Origin: Favolaschia claudopus
Taxonomy: Eukaryota; Basidiomycota; Agaricomycetes; Agaricales; Mycenaceae
Direction: 5' to 3'
DNA length: 64,000 nucleotides
Assembly (NCBI GenBank): GCA_037176885.1
Contig: JAWWNJ010000214.1
Coordinates: 1 to 64,000, forward strand
The position numbers were made by a program, and so were the translations under genes. Each line of letters opens with the position of its first letter. The first letter of the stretch is position 1. The notes beneath the pieces were generated by a model, which ran no database searches, was not told the origin of the DNA, and worked only from the letters and a program-made list of their open reading frames with translations. Of the stretch, positions 22,764 to 32,835 are shown piece after piece.

Positions 22764-24880
22764 ACTGCGAGTAGAAGGTGCTTGTCTGAAGCTTTCAGTA
22801 TTCAACACAAAAACTGTATGTTATCAAAATTTGCCACCGCCGGGTCGCACAAAGCCCACAGAATTTGGAAAAGGCGAACAACCCCTGGTCAGGGGAGCCA
22901 TTTTTTGGGCTGATTCTTGTAGATGGGATATATTTGACCTGAAGACCAAAAGGATTGATCAGGATAGCGTGGTAACGGTCGGATAATCATCAACCCAGTT
23001 CCTACGCCCAATTTGGTCTTGTTCAAGTCTTGTTGGCAATCCTCGTGAATGGCGAGTCCAGAGAATGATAATTTGCGACCCTGAATGAGTCCTTAGTCGT
23101 CCTATAGCACTGGCAAGATACATAATTCGCCGGTTATAGCTGTTTCGTATGAATTTTAAGTAACAAAAGTGGTATCCAGTTTTGAAACTAGCCTTGATCT
23201 GCTTAACGAAATTTAAAGCCCGGAAATTACCTAAATCACATAATTTTCAAAGGTCAAATTCTCTCAGTGCCACTGTGCATGGCAGGTATTGAACCAACAA
23301 CATACGGTCCTGAAAACACTCTTTCAATGCGCAACAGACTGGGAACATAGAGCTTTCGTCCGAAAAAGGCAATCTGTAAATTCCTAGAATGAACCGGCTC
23401 GTACGATGGAGTCAAGAGTCCATTCCCCTCAAACACTATTGCAATCGGGTACAAAGCATTCCAAACAACATTGCGATGTGTCTGAACGGAGAAAATACAG
23501 CACGATTCGGCCTAAAATAATTTTCAAATGGCAAATTATCGGTTACTTTTGCGACACCGAGTACTCCTTGCACCAACGCACCGACTCAAGCTACACAAGC
23601 GGTGTTGGAACGATCTCGTATAGCGGCGAAGCCCAAGAACTTAACAAAATAAACTGCGTGCGCACACTCAATGTAGGGAGAACTTTTCATATTTGGGAAC
23701 AGGTGGACGAGGCAAGTGTCAGTATTGCGACACGGGGCGGAGCTAGAGAGTCGGCAGCAAGGGATATAGAAGAAAACACAGATAATTTATTTGCGCCTAG
23801 TTATACAATGTGCTAACTAAAACGACGTATTTGATTTACTGTGTGAACAGACAACAGTAAGTGAATGAGGAGCAAGCGAAAAAGACGCTGGCACGTACCA
23901 GTTTGTTACCAGTGGACTCCGAGTCCACAGCGGAGTGTGTGAGCACCAGAGGAGCGCAGCATCACGTGTCAACGACAACAAGCAGCTCCAGCGACAGCTG
24001 CAGGCCGCCTGCAGCGTTTACACCCTCACCCGCACGCACCAACATGAACCTCACCTCGTCCTTTGTCTCGCCTTCCTCATCGTCTCCGCCCCTTCCTGCT
24101 CGTTCTCCTCCTTGCCATCTTCTCATCCTATTCCCCCGTCCTTCTTTCCCCCCTCCTTCCCAACGTCATCTGCTGTACCTTCATCTCATCTCCTCTCAAC
24201 AAACTCTCTCCACCGCTGCTTCACCCACAATTACTTCAGCATGGATCTCGTCTCGCCGTATTCTCTCTCCCTGTCCCTCACCCGCTCCCCCACACCCACA
24301 TCCACGCCGCCCATGCCTCTCTTCCAAAAACAATGTAAGAAAAAGAGGAATACAAGGCCCACCTAACAGCCCCAAACGGAATCAGCGCAGCGTCAATTTG
24401 CGCAATGTCTTTATTATTTTGTGGAGGGCGTGATTAGCGAGTGTCCATGGGAAAGAAGGGAGAGGAGAGGAGAGAGGCGCACGGGACGATAAAAAGCGGG
24501 AGGAGGAGGAGATGGTCAAGAGGAGGGATGGAGGGCAATGAGAATGCGAAGAGGACGGAAGTTGTCACGTCGAAGAGCTCCCAGCGTCGCTGAGTAGGAT
24601 GCGTAAAGGGGTGTTGACGCGAGCGAACCAAACGCGGGTTGACGGTTTGGTGGCCGTGGGTGCAATGCCGAGATGCTTCCGCGCGCTGGCAGGAAGACCG
24701 CCCGACGGGCGAGCTCAGCGAGGGCGGGGGTGTAATTCCCAGCAGAAGAGAAGCTGAAAGGTACAAGGGGAATTTGAATCGGCAGGAAATACGAGGAAAA
24801 GAGGTACACACCTGCGTACCTCAACATTGTACCTCCGGAATCCACCAAAGAAACACGCCTGAACGAGGTCTCGGAGGTCG
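22764..24880. other. No recognised gene; pyrimidine-rich low complexity
   Basis: The plus frame 23406-23816 (136 residues) and the minus frame 23454 down to 23254 are open but carry no motif I know. From 24000 to 24320 the plus strand is strongly C/T-rich, giving Ser/Pro-rich readings in all three frames, so those frames are compositional. Confidence 0.35.
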
Positions 24881-24904
24881 CAAATGAGATGCTTGATGTA
24901 TCTC

Positions 24905-25266
24905 TTTCCAGCAAACTCCTCCGCCGCCTCGTTCCTGGTCTCCACCGCATTCTCTATCCCCTTCCAGGGGTGGTACCCGGTATTCAAGTAGAACGGCGAA
25001 GCCTTAGTCGATGAGTTCGCTTTGTCATTATAGCAGAACTCGGCTAGCGACAGCCATTCCGCCCAGTCGGAATCCGGAGGTAATTTACGAATTTCCTGGT
25101 TCATGCGCTCGGTCTGCCCATCGGTGATCGGATGGTGAGCCGTGCTCGGGTTCATCTCAATTCCCAGAATTTTGTTGACTTCCGTCATAAATCCGGATAT
25201 ATACCGTTGGTCTCTGTCCAATATCATTTTTCTGGGTATCCCATGGTACCTGATTACGCGATCACG
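24905..25266 (-). pseudogene. Ty3 integrase core fragment (inverted relative to its own C-terminus)
   Basis: The minus-strand frame reads VIRYHGIPRKMILDRDQRYI, then HPITDGQTERMNQEI and the typical AEFCYNDKANSSTKASPFYL, NTGYHPWKG: integrase core with the second Asp (LDRDQRY) and the Glu (DGQTERMN). It ends at EEFAGK near 24905. The following plus-strand segment encodes the downstream part of the same protein, so an inversion has turned the core around. Upstream RT, RNase H and the HHCC domain are missing. It would have catalysed strand transfer of the cDNA. Confidence 0.8.
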
Positions 25267-25831
25267 TATCAATCGTGAAGCGTCAGCGGCGCTTGACTAA
25301 AGAGAAAATGAAGAAATACTATGATGCCAAGCGCAGGGATGCTCCGGTGTTCAAAGTGGGTGATAAGGTGTGGGTGGAGTCAAAGGATGTAAAGACGGAC
25401 AGGCCGTCTAAGAAGTTTGATGATAAGCGGCTGGGCCCGTATGAAGTGTTGGAGAAAGTCGGAGAAAAGGCGTACAAGTTAAGGTTGCCTGAGACGGACC
25501 AGTCACATCCGGTCTTCAGCGAGAACATCTTGTCGCCTTACGTGGAACCACCCAAGCCCGCCCTGCGCCGGTGATCATCAGTGGGGAAGAAAGATACGTA
25601 GTGGAGGAGATATTGAAACACCGGAAAAAGGGACGCGGATATCAATATCTAATCAAGTGGAATTGGGAGGGCGCACGTGGGAACCAGTACGCCATCTCTT
25701 ACCAGGTGCTAAACGAACTCTGTAGAAGGAGCACGGCATCCAAATACGGGCGTCACCAGTCTTACCCGCCGGATCCTGGGATTATCTTGTCAAAAGATAT
25801 AAGGCAAAAGAAGAGTCTCAGAGATATTTAA
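25263..25831 (+). pseudogene. Ty3 integrase C-terminal domain and chromodomain
   Basis: REASAAL then KEKMKKYYDAKRRDAP (with a one-base shift between) is followed by FKVGDKVWVESKDVKTDRPS, LGPYEVLEKVGEKAYKL and HPVFSENILSPYVEPP, which is the GPY/F module of a chromovirus integrase. A frame change near 25571 leads into the chromodomain YVVEEILKHRKKGRGYQYLI, KWNWEGARGNQY. These modules bind DNA and chromatin marks. After 25831 come CDS-like residues up to a purine tract (AGAAGGGGGGTAA, 25895-25907) and an LTR-like start. Confidence 0.8.
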
Positions 25832-25907
25832 CAAGGAAATTATTTATTCCGGAGACGGGTCTTTTCATGACGATTGACGAGGACGCCGATCCTAGAAGGG
25901 GGGTAAT

Positions 25908-26361
25908 GTATTATGTCACGATTGAATAGCAATCTTATCGTGACAACGCCGTAGATGATCGGTATTGACAAGCATTGATTATCATTGAATCATCACAGTT
26001 CGTGTGATGATGAGTCATTCTCCATATGGTTTCCTTCTTATTCGAAGGGCAGCTTTCATTGTTCCAAGCAAGGTATTTCTAGCACAAAACATCATATAGA
26101 TGTGTTGTATAAAATATGAGGTTGAATTGTGTGCGGAATGAGTGTTTTTGATGGTCACTACTTCTTTCCACCGAGGTATTTTATTTTGTTTTCCGCAACC
26201 CCTTGGTAATCCCCGCCTATTTTCACGACGTTTCGTCAACAACTCATGATGAAACATCATGATGTTTTGTCATGAAATTCAAAACCCCATCGTGAAATTC
26301 ATGATGGTTTGTGTTGGTTTTCCTGATGAATTGTCATGAAAACATCAGGAATTTCAAGATC
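25908..26361 (+). repeat. Probable 3' LTR start followed by TCATGA-rich stretch
   Basis: TGTATTATGTCACGATTG directly follows a polypurine tract, as expected for the start of the 3' LTR of the preceding Ty3 element. Its end could not be fixed. From 26245 to 26350 ATGATG/TCATGA/TCATGAAA words recur in both orientations, resembling subterminal words of another element. Confidence 0.45.
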
Positions 26362-27089
26362 TTTTTTTTTTTTTTTTAGAATCCCGTTTATTCTCCGGTG
26401 TGCCTACGGCATATGATAGAGATACAAACTGTCAACTATTTTACTAACGCATATTCCATAATTCTGTCTCGTGATGTAAGCAGACTCTAACACAATGACT
26501 GAGTGATTGCAACCCAGTCCTGTGGCAATGCCACAATGAAGTAGTGGGTAATATTCCCAGGTCCTGTAAATCATTCCATCTTGATGGATGCGTAATCTGG
26601 CTTCCTGCCGGCCGACACCACCACAGCAAACATCCCTTGTTCCCCATCACCCGATCTGAACCCAGACTGATAGAATTCCCTTTTTCGGCACAGTGCAGTG
26701 ATGTGTCGGTTCTTTTTTGGTGGCCCCCATTGAAACTCCCAGGCAACCTCCACTGGGATAAACCGCGGCCCGGGTGGGCGAAGTCCGAGCAGGTTTGAGT
26801 ATGACCGCAAATACTGTGAAACTGGAATGTGCTGGCCGCCGGGTGATTGCCTGCTGCGATCCGAGGCTCAGATGATGGTGGGAAGTGAAACTGTTGATGG
26901 AAGTGGGCTGGCAGTGACAAAGTCGGATCAACGATCACCAATGCCGGAAAATCGGTGGTGGGGAAGCCGGCGAGTGTCAAAAGTGTTTTCTCGCCGGGGG
27001 GTGGGGGGTTCGAACTGCTGCCCAAAAACTCCGCCAGCAGCTGACGTGTTGAAACGCCGCATGATAGACCACTCCTCCATCATGCCCCC
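26362..27089 (-). pseudogene. Retroposed cDNA with poly(A) and target duplication
   Basis: On the minus strand the sequence ends with AATAAA, about 10 bases, then a run of some 18 As (the T run at 26362-26378). TTCAAGATCTTT occurs at 26353 (running into the T tract) and again at 27090, a target-site duplication of at least 9 bp. This is the signature of LINE-machinery retroposition. The minus-strand coding content runs from about 27082 (MMEEWSIMRRFNTSAAGGVF), shifts frame, and ends in RSYSNLLGLRPPGPRFIPVE, VAWEFQWGPPKKNRHITALC and AGRKPDYASIKME (stop near 26571). No protein family was recognised. Two frameshifts argue for a processed pseudogene. Confidence 0.7.
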
Positions 27090-27299
27090 TTCAAGATCTT
27101 TTGGCTGCTCAGTGGGCGTCGTTCTGATCGTTGAGGGCAGAAGGTTGGGTGGGGGGTGATGCGGAAGGAGGGGATATAGTGAAGGAGTCGACTGGGGGTT
27201 TAAGGTATGTAACAATTCTCCTCCGAAAATTCCGCCAAAATCGGACACCACTTGGTGTACATATTCACACGGCCAACCACGTGCACCTGACGTGTTTAA

Positions 27300-28045
27300 T
27301 GCCTCCCTCGCCCTCTCACGCTGTGCGGAACTCTCCTCGTTCCCTGGCTTCCCTGTGCTTTCAATTTCAGCAAGACAGAGTGCCAGCCCGGGTCCTCGGC
27401 GCTCTTGCTACGCGGTTCAATCTTGGGAACCAGAAGAACGTTCTGACTGACCTCATTCTCAAGGATGCCATATACTTCGAATGGTCGAAAATCCGTCGGA
27501 TTGATTCTGAAGCTGGCGACACAATGACCGCTTGTGGGTCCACATCAAAAGCCCTGGCCAATCAACAGAACTTGAAGGACCGAACATTTGTTCAAGTATG
27601 CAATCATCTTTCTTTATTGCCAACACTACTAAACAGGTCACAGTTTGAGATGTATGTTGACATACACGCACGGCGGCAGAATCGCGCTTCCGTCTTCGAA
27701 CTTCGGACATTTTATGGCCAGCTCCAACACACTTACCTGGTCAATCTGCAAAATACGGTGCCGATCCAATTATTCCGGAGGCAAGCACTCAAGCTCGACA
27801 TCCCTGCCGATTATTCCATCATCTTGGTGGAGATCAAGACATGCCAATTAACTGGGAGCGATGAGCGATTGGATCTTCATTTTTATTCGCACCTCCGGGA
27901 GACTGCCGATGTTGTTGATGCCACAGCTTTGCAGTGTGTCGTTGGCCGGGTGCCCGACAAGCTGAGCAGAGACCAGGGAATTGTTGACAGGAGCGGGAAT
28001 CTGGCTCGAGCGCTGTATCTCGATAATTTGGGGGAAAATGAATGA
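27300..28045 (+). CDS. Multi-copy fungal protein segment, TE-associated, function unknown
   Basis: Open from 27131, but the coding-like part starts near 27300-27370. It contains SQFEMYVDIHARRQNRASVF, RTFYGQLQHTYLVNLQNTVP, ILVEIKTCQLTGSDERLDLH and VVDATALQCVVGRVPDKLSR, then RSGNLARALYLDNLGENE before the stop. The FYGQLxHxxxV...CVVGRV...DRSG...ALYLD pattern recurs in many unnamed Agaricomycete proteins and, from memory, accompanies Tnp2-type transposases. There may be a short intron around 27597-27637 (GTATGC...ACAG). The 5' end is uncertain because the retroposed cDNA ends 200 bases upstream. No regulatory site was identified. Confidence 0.45.
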
Positions 28046-28337
28046 TATATACTCTATCTATATATTCAAACTCATTCAATTTACTAAAGTTACATCTCCC
28101 ATCTGGATCGCCTGGGAATCTTCTGACGTTGCGTCAGAGTCAACACTGAGCTTCAAAATCTCCTCAGCCCCCCTCAAACAACCTCGGATTTCGTCAATAC
28201 TTTGAAGGATCCTCCACTCCGCGTGCGGGAATTCAAATCCGACTGTATTGTCGTGTCGAGCGGCGCGTAGAAAATCCAGGAGAATTGGGATGTTCTTCTT
28301 CAAGTTGTCGTTAATTTTTTGTGAATCGAGGATACGC

Positions 28338-28422
28338 TTCTAGATCAGCAAACTAGATCAGCATAGATCAGCAAAACTAGATCAGCAGATCAGCATAGAT
28401 CGTCCTACTAGATCAGCAAAAG
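28338..28422 (+). repeat. AGATCAGCA short tandem array
   Basis: About seven imperfect copies of AGATCAGCA, joined by TAG, AACT or nothing. Microsatellite-like, with no spacers of fixed length. Confidence 0.75.
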
Positions 28423-28590
28423 CCAATGTAATATGCATTTCTCATGTGTGCACCCGCCCCTCGCCATTATCTCTCCCAGCGCTGCAATTTAAGTATGAGA
28501 GGTCGGAGCGGTGGGACCGAGCGGGCCGGCAATTCAAACTCCGCCGGTATCTGGATACCGCTATTTCCCACCGCCATCAGTATCGAGCCT

Positions 28591-28908
28591 TGGATTCTGG
28601 TGATTTGGGGAAGCCCATTGCAGCTACTACAAACTGTGCGGATATGTACAGGTTTGATGCTTAAACGTCCCAGAATTAGGAGCCATATGCTGCGCACACG
28701 CCCAAAGCCATCTGGTGGAGGGAGAGACCACTCAAGCAGAGAAACTGTTGTTGATGCCATAAATTAACCGTGGATTCTGCTGATTTGGGGAAGCCCATGA
28801 CAGCTACTACACACTGTGCGGATATGTTGCATACAATATAGGTATGATGCTTGAACGTCCAAGAATTAGGAGCCATATGCTGCGCACACGCCCAAAGCCA
28901 TCTGGTGG
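28591..28908 (+). repeat. Direct duplication of about 130 bp
   Basis: 28591-28718 and 28771-28908 both run from TGGATTCT to TCTGGTGG with a few substitutions and a 10-base indel (GATATGTTGCATACAATATA in the second). The 52 bases between them are unrelated. Origin unknown. Confidence 0.8.
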
Positions 28909-28996
28909 CTCGTATGGCTTTTGCGCAAACAGGTTAATCCCTTAAATGTTGCGGGCCTTTGGCAGCTGCCAAGTTGCCAACCCAGCACCTGCGGCC

Positions 28997-29633
28997 TAGT
29001 GTTGGGAAAGTTCGGTTCGGAAATCGGTCCGAACGCCGAACCGAACTGAACCGGACGCGCGTTCAGCGTTCAGGTTCAGCAAAACCTTGAACCTGAACGC
29101 GAGGTTCGGTTCCGCGTTCGAAGAAAATCCGTCGCGTCCGAACGCGTTCGAACGCCGAACGCGAAACCTATCAAAGTGAGCGAATTTGACCCGTAATATT
29201 ACCAAATCACACGCAGATCATATAAGATTGTGCACCGGAACGTCGGAGATGATTGCAGAAATGTTCGGCTGTGCATGGATCACTGCTTGAATGGCGACAT
29301 CAACATCTTTTGACTTGCCGACTCGGGTTAAGCCCTGAGGTAAGTCAATTTGTTCATCTTGATGATTCTTTTGGAAGTCAAATCCATGTCAAAACTACTC
29401 ACCCACACCGTAAGAACATCTCAAGACCAGGAAGAGAAGTGAGTTATCATTCCCAGAGAACTTTTTTGACCATCCGAGATGCCCGACAACAGAAAGGTTC
29501 GAACGCCGAACCGAACCTGAACGTCGAGTTCAGGTTCAGGTTCAGCGATCCGCCGAACGCGAGGGGGCGTTCAGGTTCGGCGTTCGGAGCAAAGTGCCCC
29601 GAACCTGAACCGAACCGAACTTTCCCATCACTA
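28997..29633. mobile_element. hAT-like non-autonomous element with GTTCGG/CGAAC subterminal words
   Basis: Left end TAGTGTTGGGAAAGTTCGGT and right end (reverse complement) TAGTGATGGGAAAGTTCGGT match at 19 of 20 bases. Both flanks inside are packed with GTTCGG, GAACCTGAAC and CGAACGCG words in both orientations (29008-29165, 29495-29620). This resembles the Ac/Ds layout, where many short words bind transposase. I found no exact 8-bp duplication, so the ends may have been altered. No coding capacity. Confidence 0.65.
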
Positions 29634-29722
29634 CGTGACCTGCCGAACGTAGCCGAGAAGGGTGACGTAATCCAAGGTTAGACGGATCTGAGGCTGGGCA
29701 GGAAAAGTGAGATAAGTACATA

Positions 29723-29759
29723 CCTTAGCTCAGCTTAGCTCCAGCTTCCGGCAACACTA
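29723..29759. repeat. Isolated end of the TAGTGTTGCCGG hAT-like family
   Basis: The reverse complement reads TAGTGTTGCCGGAAGCTGGA followed by GCT-AGCT words, matching the left end of the element at 44244. No partner end is nearby, so this is a truncated copy. Confidence 0.65.
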
Positions 29760-30254
29760 GGCGGGGTTGCCCACAACCGGCTGTCGAGATGTTGAAACTC
29801 ACACGCGGTCCCCGGCGCCGCGCGACCATGTCGAGATGTCGCTGCCGGCTGTCACGAACCTTCCCGACGGCGCCGCGCACCGCGAGTGCAACGAGCGGTA
29901 GTGCGGCGCCGAGGGCACGCAATCCAGCAAGAAAAAAACCCGCGGGGTTTGGGGCGGAGCCCCGACAAGCTGTGCACCAGCCGTAATAGGGAGGGACGCG
30001 AGCGCAGCGAGCCGGCCCTGCCGAAGGCGGGGTGCTTAAGCTTGTCCATCACAAACACATATGTACTAACGGCGTGAGGGTCACCAAGGGGGAATCGGCA
30101 TTAAAATTTCGTACTTACCCGGGGTGGGGGGGAGGGGGTGTCGGGGCAGGTCCTTGAAAATTTTCTAGTGTCTAGTACTGAAAACCTTTGTGGGGGGAAG
30201 GGAATGCTTTGTGAAAAATAGTCGGCCTGTTTCTGAGAAGGACTTGACTGTAAA
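29760..30254. other. GC-rich stretch, no recognised gene
   Basis: GCGCCGCGC words recur and a GGGGC-GGAG-CCCC stem lies at 29950-29965. Open frames are compositional. No RNA gene recognised. Confidence 0.35.
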
Positions 30255-30256
30255 TA

Positions 30257-30623
30257 CAGCCGTTTCGGAAAAAGAATACGGGTTTCGGCATTTCTTGCTG
30301 CTCAATTCTTTGTTGACACTTACTTGGTCTTGGACCCACTTGATGGATCTGATTTCTTGCCCGCCCAGCCTTGGTACTTGTCCGGAAGAGTTCTGTGAGT
30401 GCCATAGAACATCAGTGCAGTTATTGAATTACATTGAATGCTCATTTGGACTCTAGCAAATGTGCAAGAGTGGTTTGACAAATTGTGTTCATTGATGGAC
30501 TCACGGCATCTGCCTTTTAAGGCAACAATTTGTGGAGTTTTTGACAGGAACCGTCAACAAGTGTAGACAAAAAGTTAAGAAGTAAGAAATGACGGAATCC
30601 GTATTCTTTTTCCGAAACGGCTG
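30257..30623. mobile_element. TA-flanked MITE, CAGCCGTTT family, copy A (367 bp)
   Basis: A 25-bp perfect TIR starting CAGCCGTTTCGGAAAAAGAA (left 30257, right ending 30623) with TA on both sides (30255-30256, 30624-30625). It shares CAGCCGTTTYGGAAA ends with the 368-bp element at 62054. Confidence 0.85.
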
Positions 30624-31019
30624 TAGACAGTTAGGCGGCTGAAGTGACGACAACAGTTGATTTGGCACGGTTTCGCACAAGAGGTAGGCGGCAATTCCCG
30701 CGGGCACACAGACCTCTTTGACAGTACCCCCAAAATAGGAAGCTGTCATTGATGGCCCTCTTTGGGCGGTCCGAAACGAAAACTCTTGAATCGCGCTTTC
30801 CACTCTTTCTGAATCCCTTAGAAATTTCGGCTACCCTCCCATTTTCCAATATTATACACGTCCCTAGTACATCAGAATTATACATAATGACGCTGTACTC
30901 GTCTTCTCTTTCGTCGCCGTTCATGAACTTGCTGCCGGATTTCCGATATAGATCCAATCCCCACCTCCTCTCAAAGCTTCTCTCATCACAATGCCCCTCT
31001 GGTATCCGAGGACGTCGAC

Positions 31020-32830
31020 ATGCCTGACGCAATCCCTTTGACCGCACTGGCTGCAGGCACTCCGGAAACAGGATATCTGAGGGTTGTAGTGGGCCAACAA
31101 CCTCCAGTGGCCACGGAAAGATCTGCGCAGAGACCCCTGCTTCCTCCAATTGACACCGATCTCGACTTTCAATTGCATTCTTTTGACAACTTGCACCGCT
31201 CACCTTCCTCCGACTCAAATTCTGTCCTGTCTCGGCCAACCCCAGACCACCAATCACATGCTGAGAGTTCTTATCAAGGCGACACTCGTTCTGTATATTC
31301 TCCGTCTCTCTCCAATGTTTCTTTCCCACCAGCCTCGCCGCGTTTCCAGCCGACTCATACAACTCCCAACACCAGTCAGCTTCCCAGTCCGGTCGATGTG
31401 CCGCCACAGTCACCCGTGTCTAGCTCTACCTCCACCTCCTTTCACACTCCTGTTACTCTCTCCACCAAGTCAGCGCTTCTCGCGGAGTATAATGCAGGCC
31501 GAATCAAGAGTCGTGCAAATACCGTTGGTGGTACATACGAGCTCGAATGTCCGCAATGTTCGACGTGGATCAACTCTAATGTGGTTCTGACTCGGACACT
31601 CATGATTGAAGGTCAATTCAATACGCTGTTCCAACATATGAAGGGCCGCGCCTGTCAGGCGAACATTGCACGGTCACGATCACAATCACAGTCTCCCGTG
31701 TTGAGTCGCAGAGCTTCCCTAGCATCAATTTCGATGCCGGACTCACCAGCATCTGGATCTTCCTCCCCAAATCTGCGACGAGGAACGCCTCTCGTCCCGC
31801 CGCCATCCCCTTTTATGCTAGAAAATTCGCTTTCCCTATCACGATCTGATCTGTTGCCGACAAATTTATCGCGCAGACAATCCTCTGCTTCTTTACCCTT
31901 CTCTCCGCGACCCGCAGCCTCACCGCTTCCCGCGGCTGCCATGCCGCTGCCATTTGCTTCATTCTCGTATGACAACCGGTATGATCAAAGCCAAAGGTGT
32001 GTCTGTTCTTCCATGTCGATTCCTTCGGCAGTACCCATACCTCCTGATCAACCACAGCCGGCTGCCAATGAATGCCCCGGTGTTGTTGTTGATTGGCCGC
32101 TACAACTCGACCTGAAATTCAATGAAACCTTTCCATTTCATCGACTTCCCCTCGGGCGCTCGCTCGGAGATCTTCCTTTTTTCATCGAATCCGAGAAGAA
32201 GGAGAGAAAATCGTAGCATGGTCGAAGTCATGCACTCGTCGACCCAATCCCTTTACCTCCTGCTGCTCCGAATGTCACAAAATCACCTCTCGAATTTCGA
32301 AATTAGCAGATATTGCCGCTCACGCTGAGAAAGGCACCAACTACAAATTCCTCAATCACGCGCAATTGGAAGACCTACTGACGAAGCGTAACAAAGAAAA
32401 CAATGATCTCAAATTGCGGGTAAGAAGCTCAACTCATCGGCCGTTAACAAGTTTATTAATCCGCATACTTTCGTCGCTCAATATGAGCCGTCAGCTGGCC
32501 ACTTTTGCGAGGAAGATGGGCGGCTATGAACGGCTTGTCATGGCCATTGTGAAAACGATGTTCCTCGCGTGAACGCGCTGCTCAGCACGGCTCTGCGAAA
32601 TGGTGCCAGCATCAATACAATCGTTTCCCAGATCCTAGAGTCCGTCCAAGGTCTTCGTTCAACCAAGGGTTTCACAGACTTTCAATGTCTTGACTCAGAG
32701 CACGATCCGGAATTTCTCCAACGAAAACCAGACCATCACCATTTGTGATCCCAACTCGGGTAAAATTGCCACCGTTCCAACAATTCCTCGCGGCTCTCCT
32801 CGCACTCGCCCTCAGGGTTTTCCGAACTCG
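31020..32830 (+). pseudogene. ORF upstream of Ty3 pol: Ser/Pro-rich protein with Cys motif, unknown function
   Basis: Open for 398 residues from 31020. A disordered Ser/Pro-rich first half is followed by YELECPQCSTWINSNVVLTR, LFQHMKGRACQAN (C-x2-C...H...C, residues about 175-215), then more Ser/Pro and a C-terminal NECPGVVVDWPLQL with FNETFPFHRLP. A frame change near 32200 leads into ADIAAHAEKGTNYKFLNHAQ, SRQLATFARKMGGYERLVMA and, after another shift, VPRVNALLSTALRNGASINT. The last parts match a repetitive protein I recall from Agaricomycete genomes. It occupies the gag position of the downstream pol but has no CCHC knuckle. Whether it is gag or an adjoining captured gene is open. Confidence 0.45.
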
Positions 32831-32835
32831 AGGAA

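Noticed and set aside
24000..24433. Ser/Pro-rich plus frames as a cell-wall protein gene
   Set aside because: All three plus frames are open because of C/T bias; no signal peptide or consistent frame.
28338..28422. AGATCAGCA repeats as a CRISPR array
   Set aside because: Units are short, joined without constant-length spacers, and the genome is eukaryotic.
28989..29641. An 8-bp target duplication for the GTTCGG element
   Set aside because: CTGCGGCC on the left and CGTGACCT on the right do not match, so no duplication is claimed.
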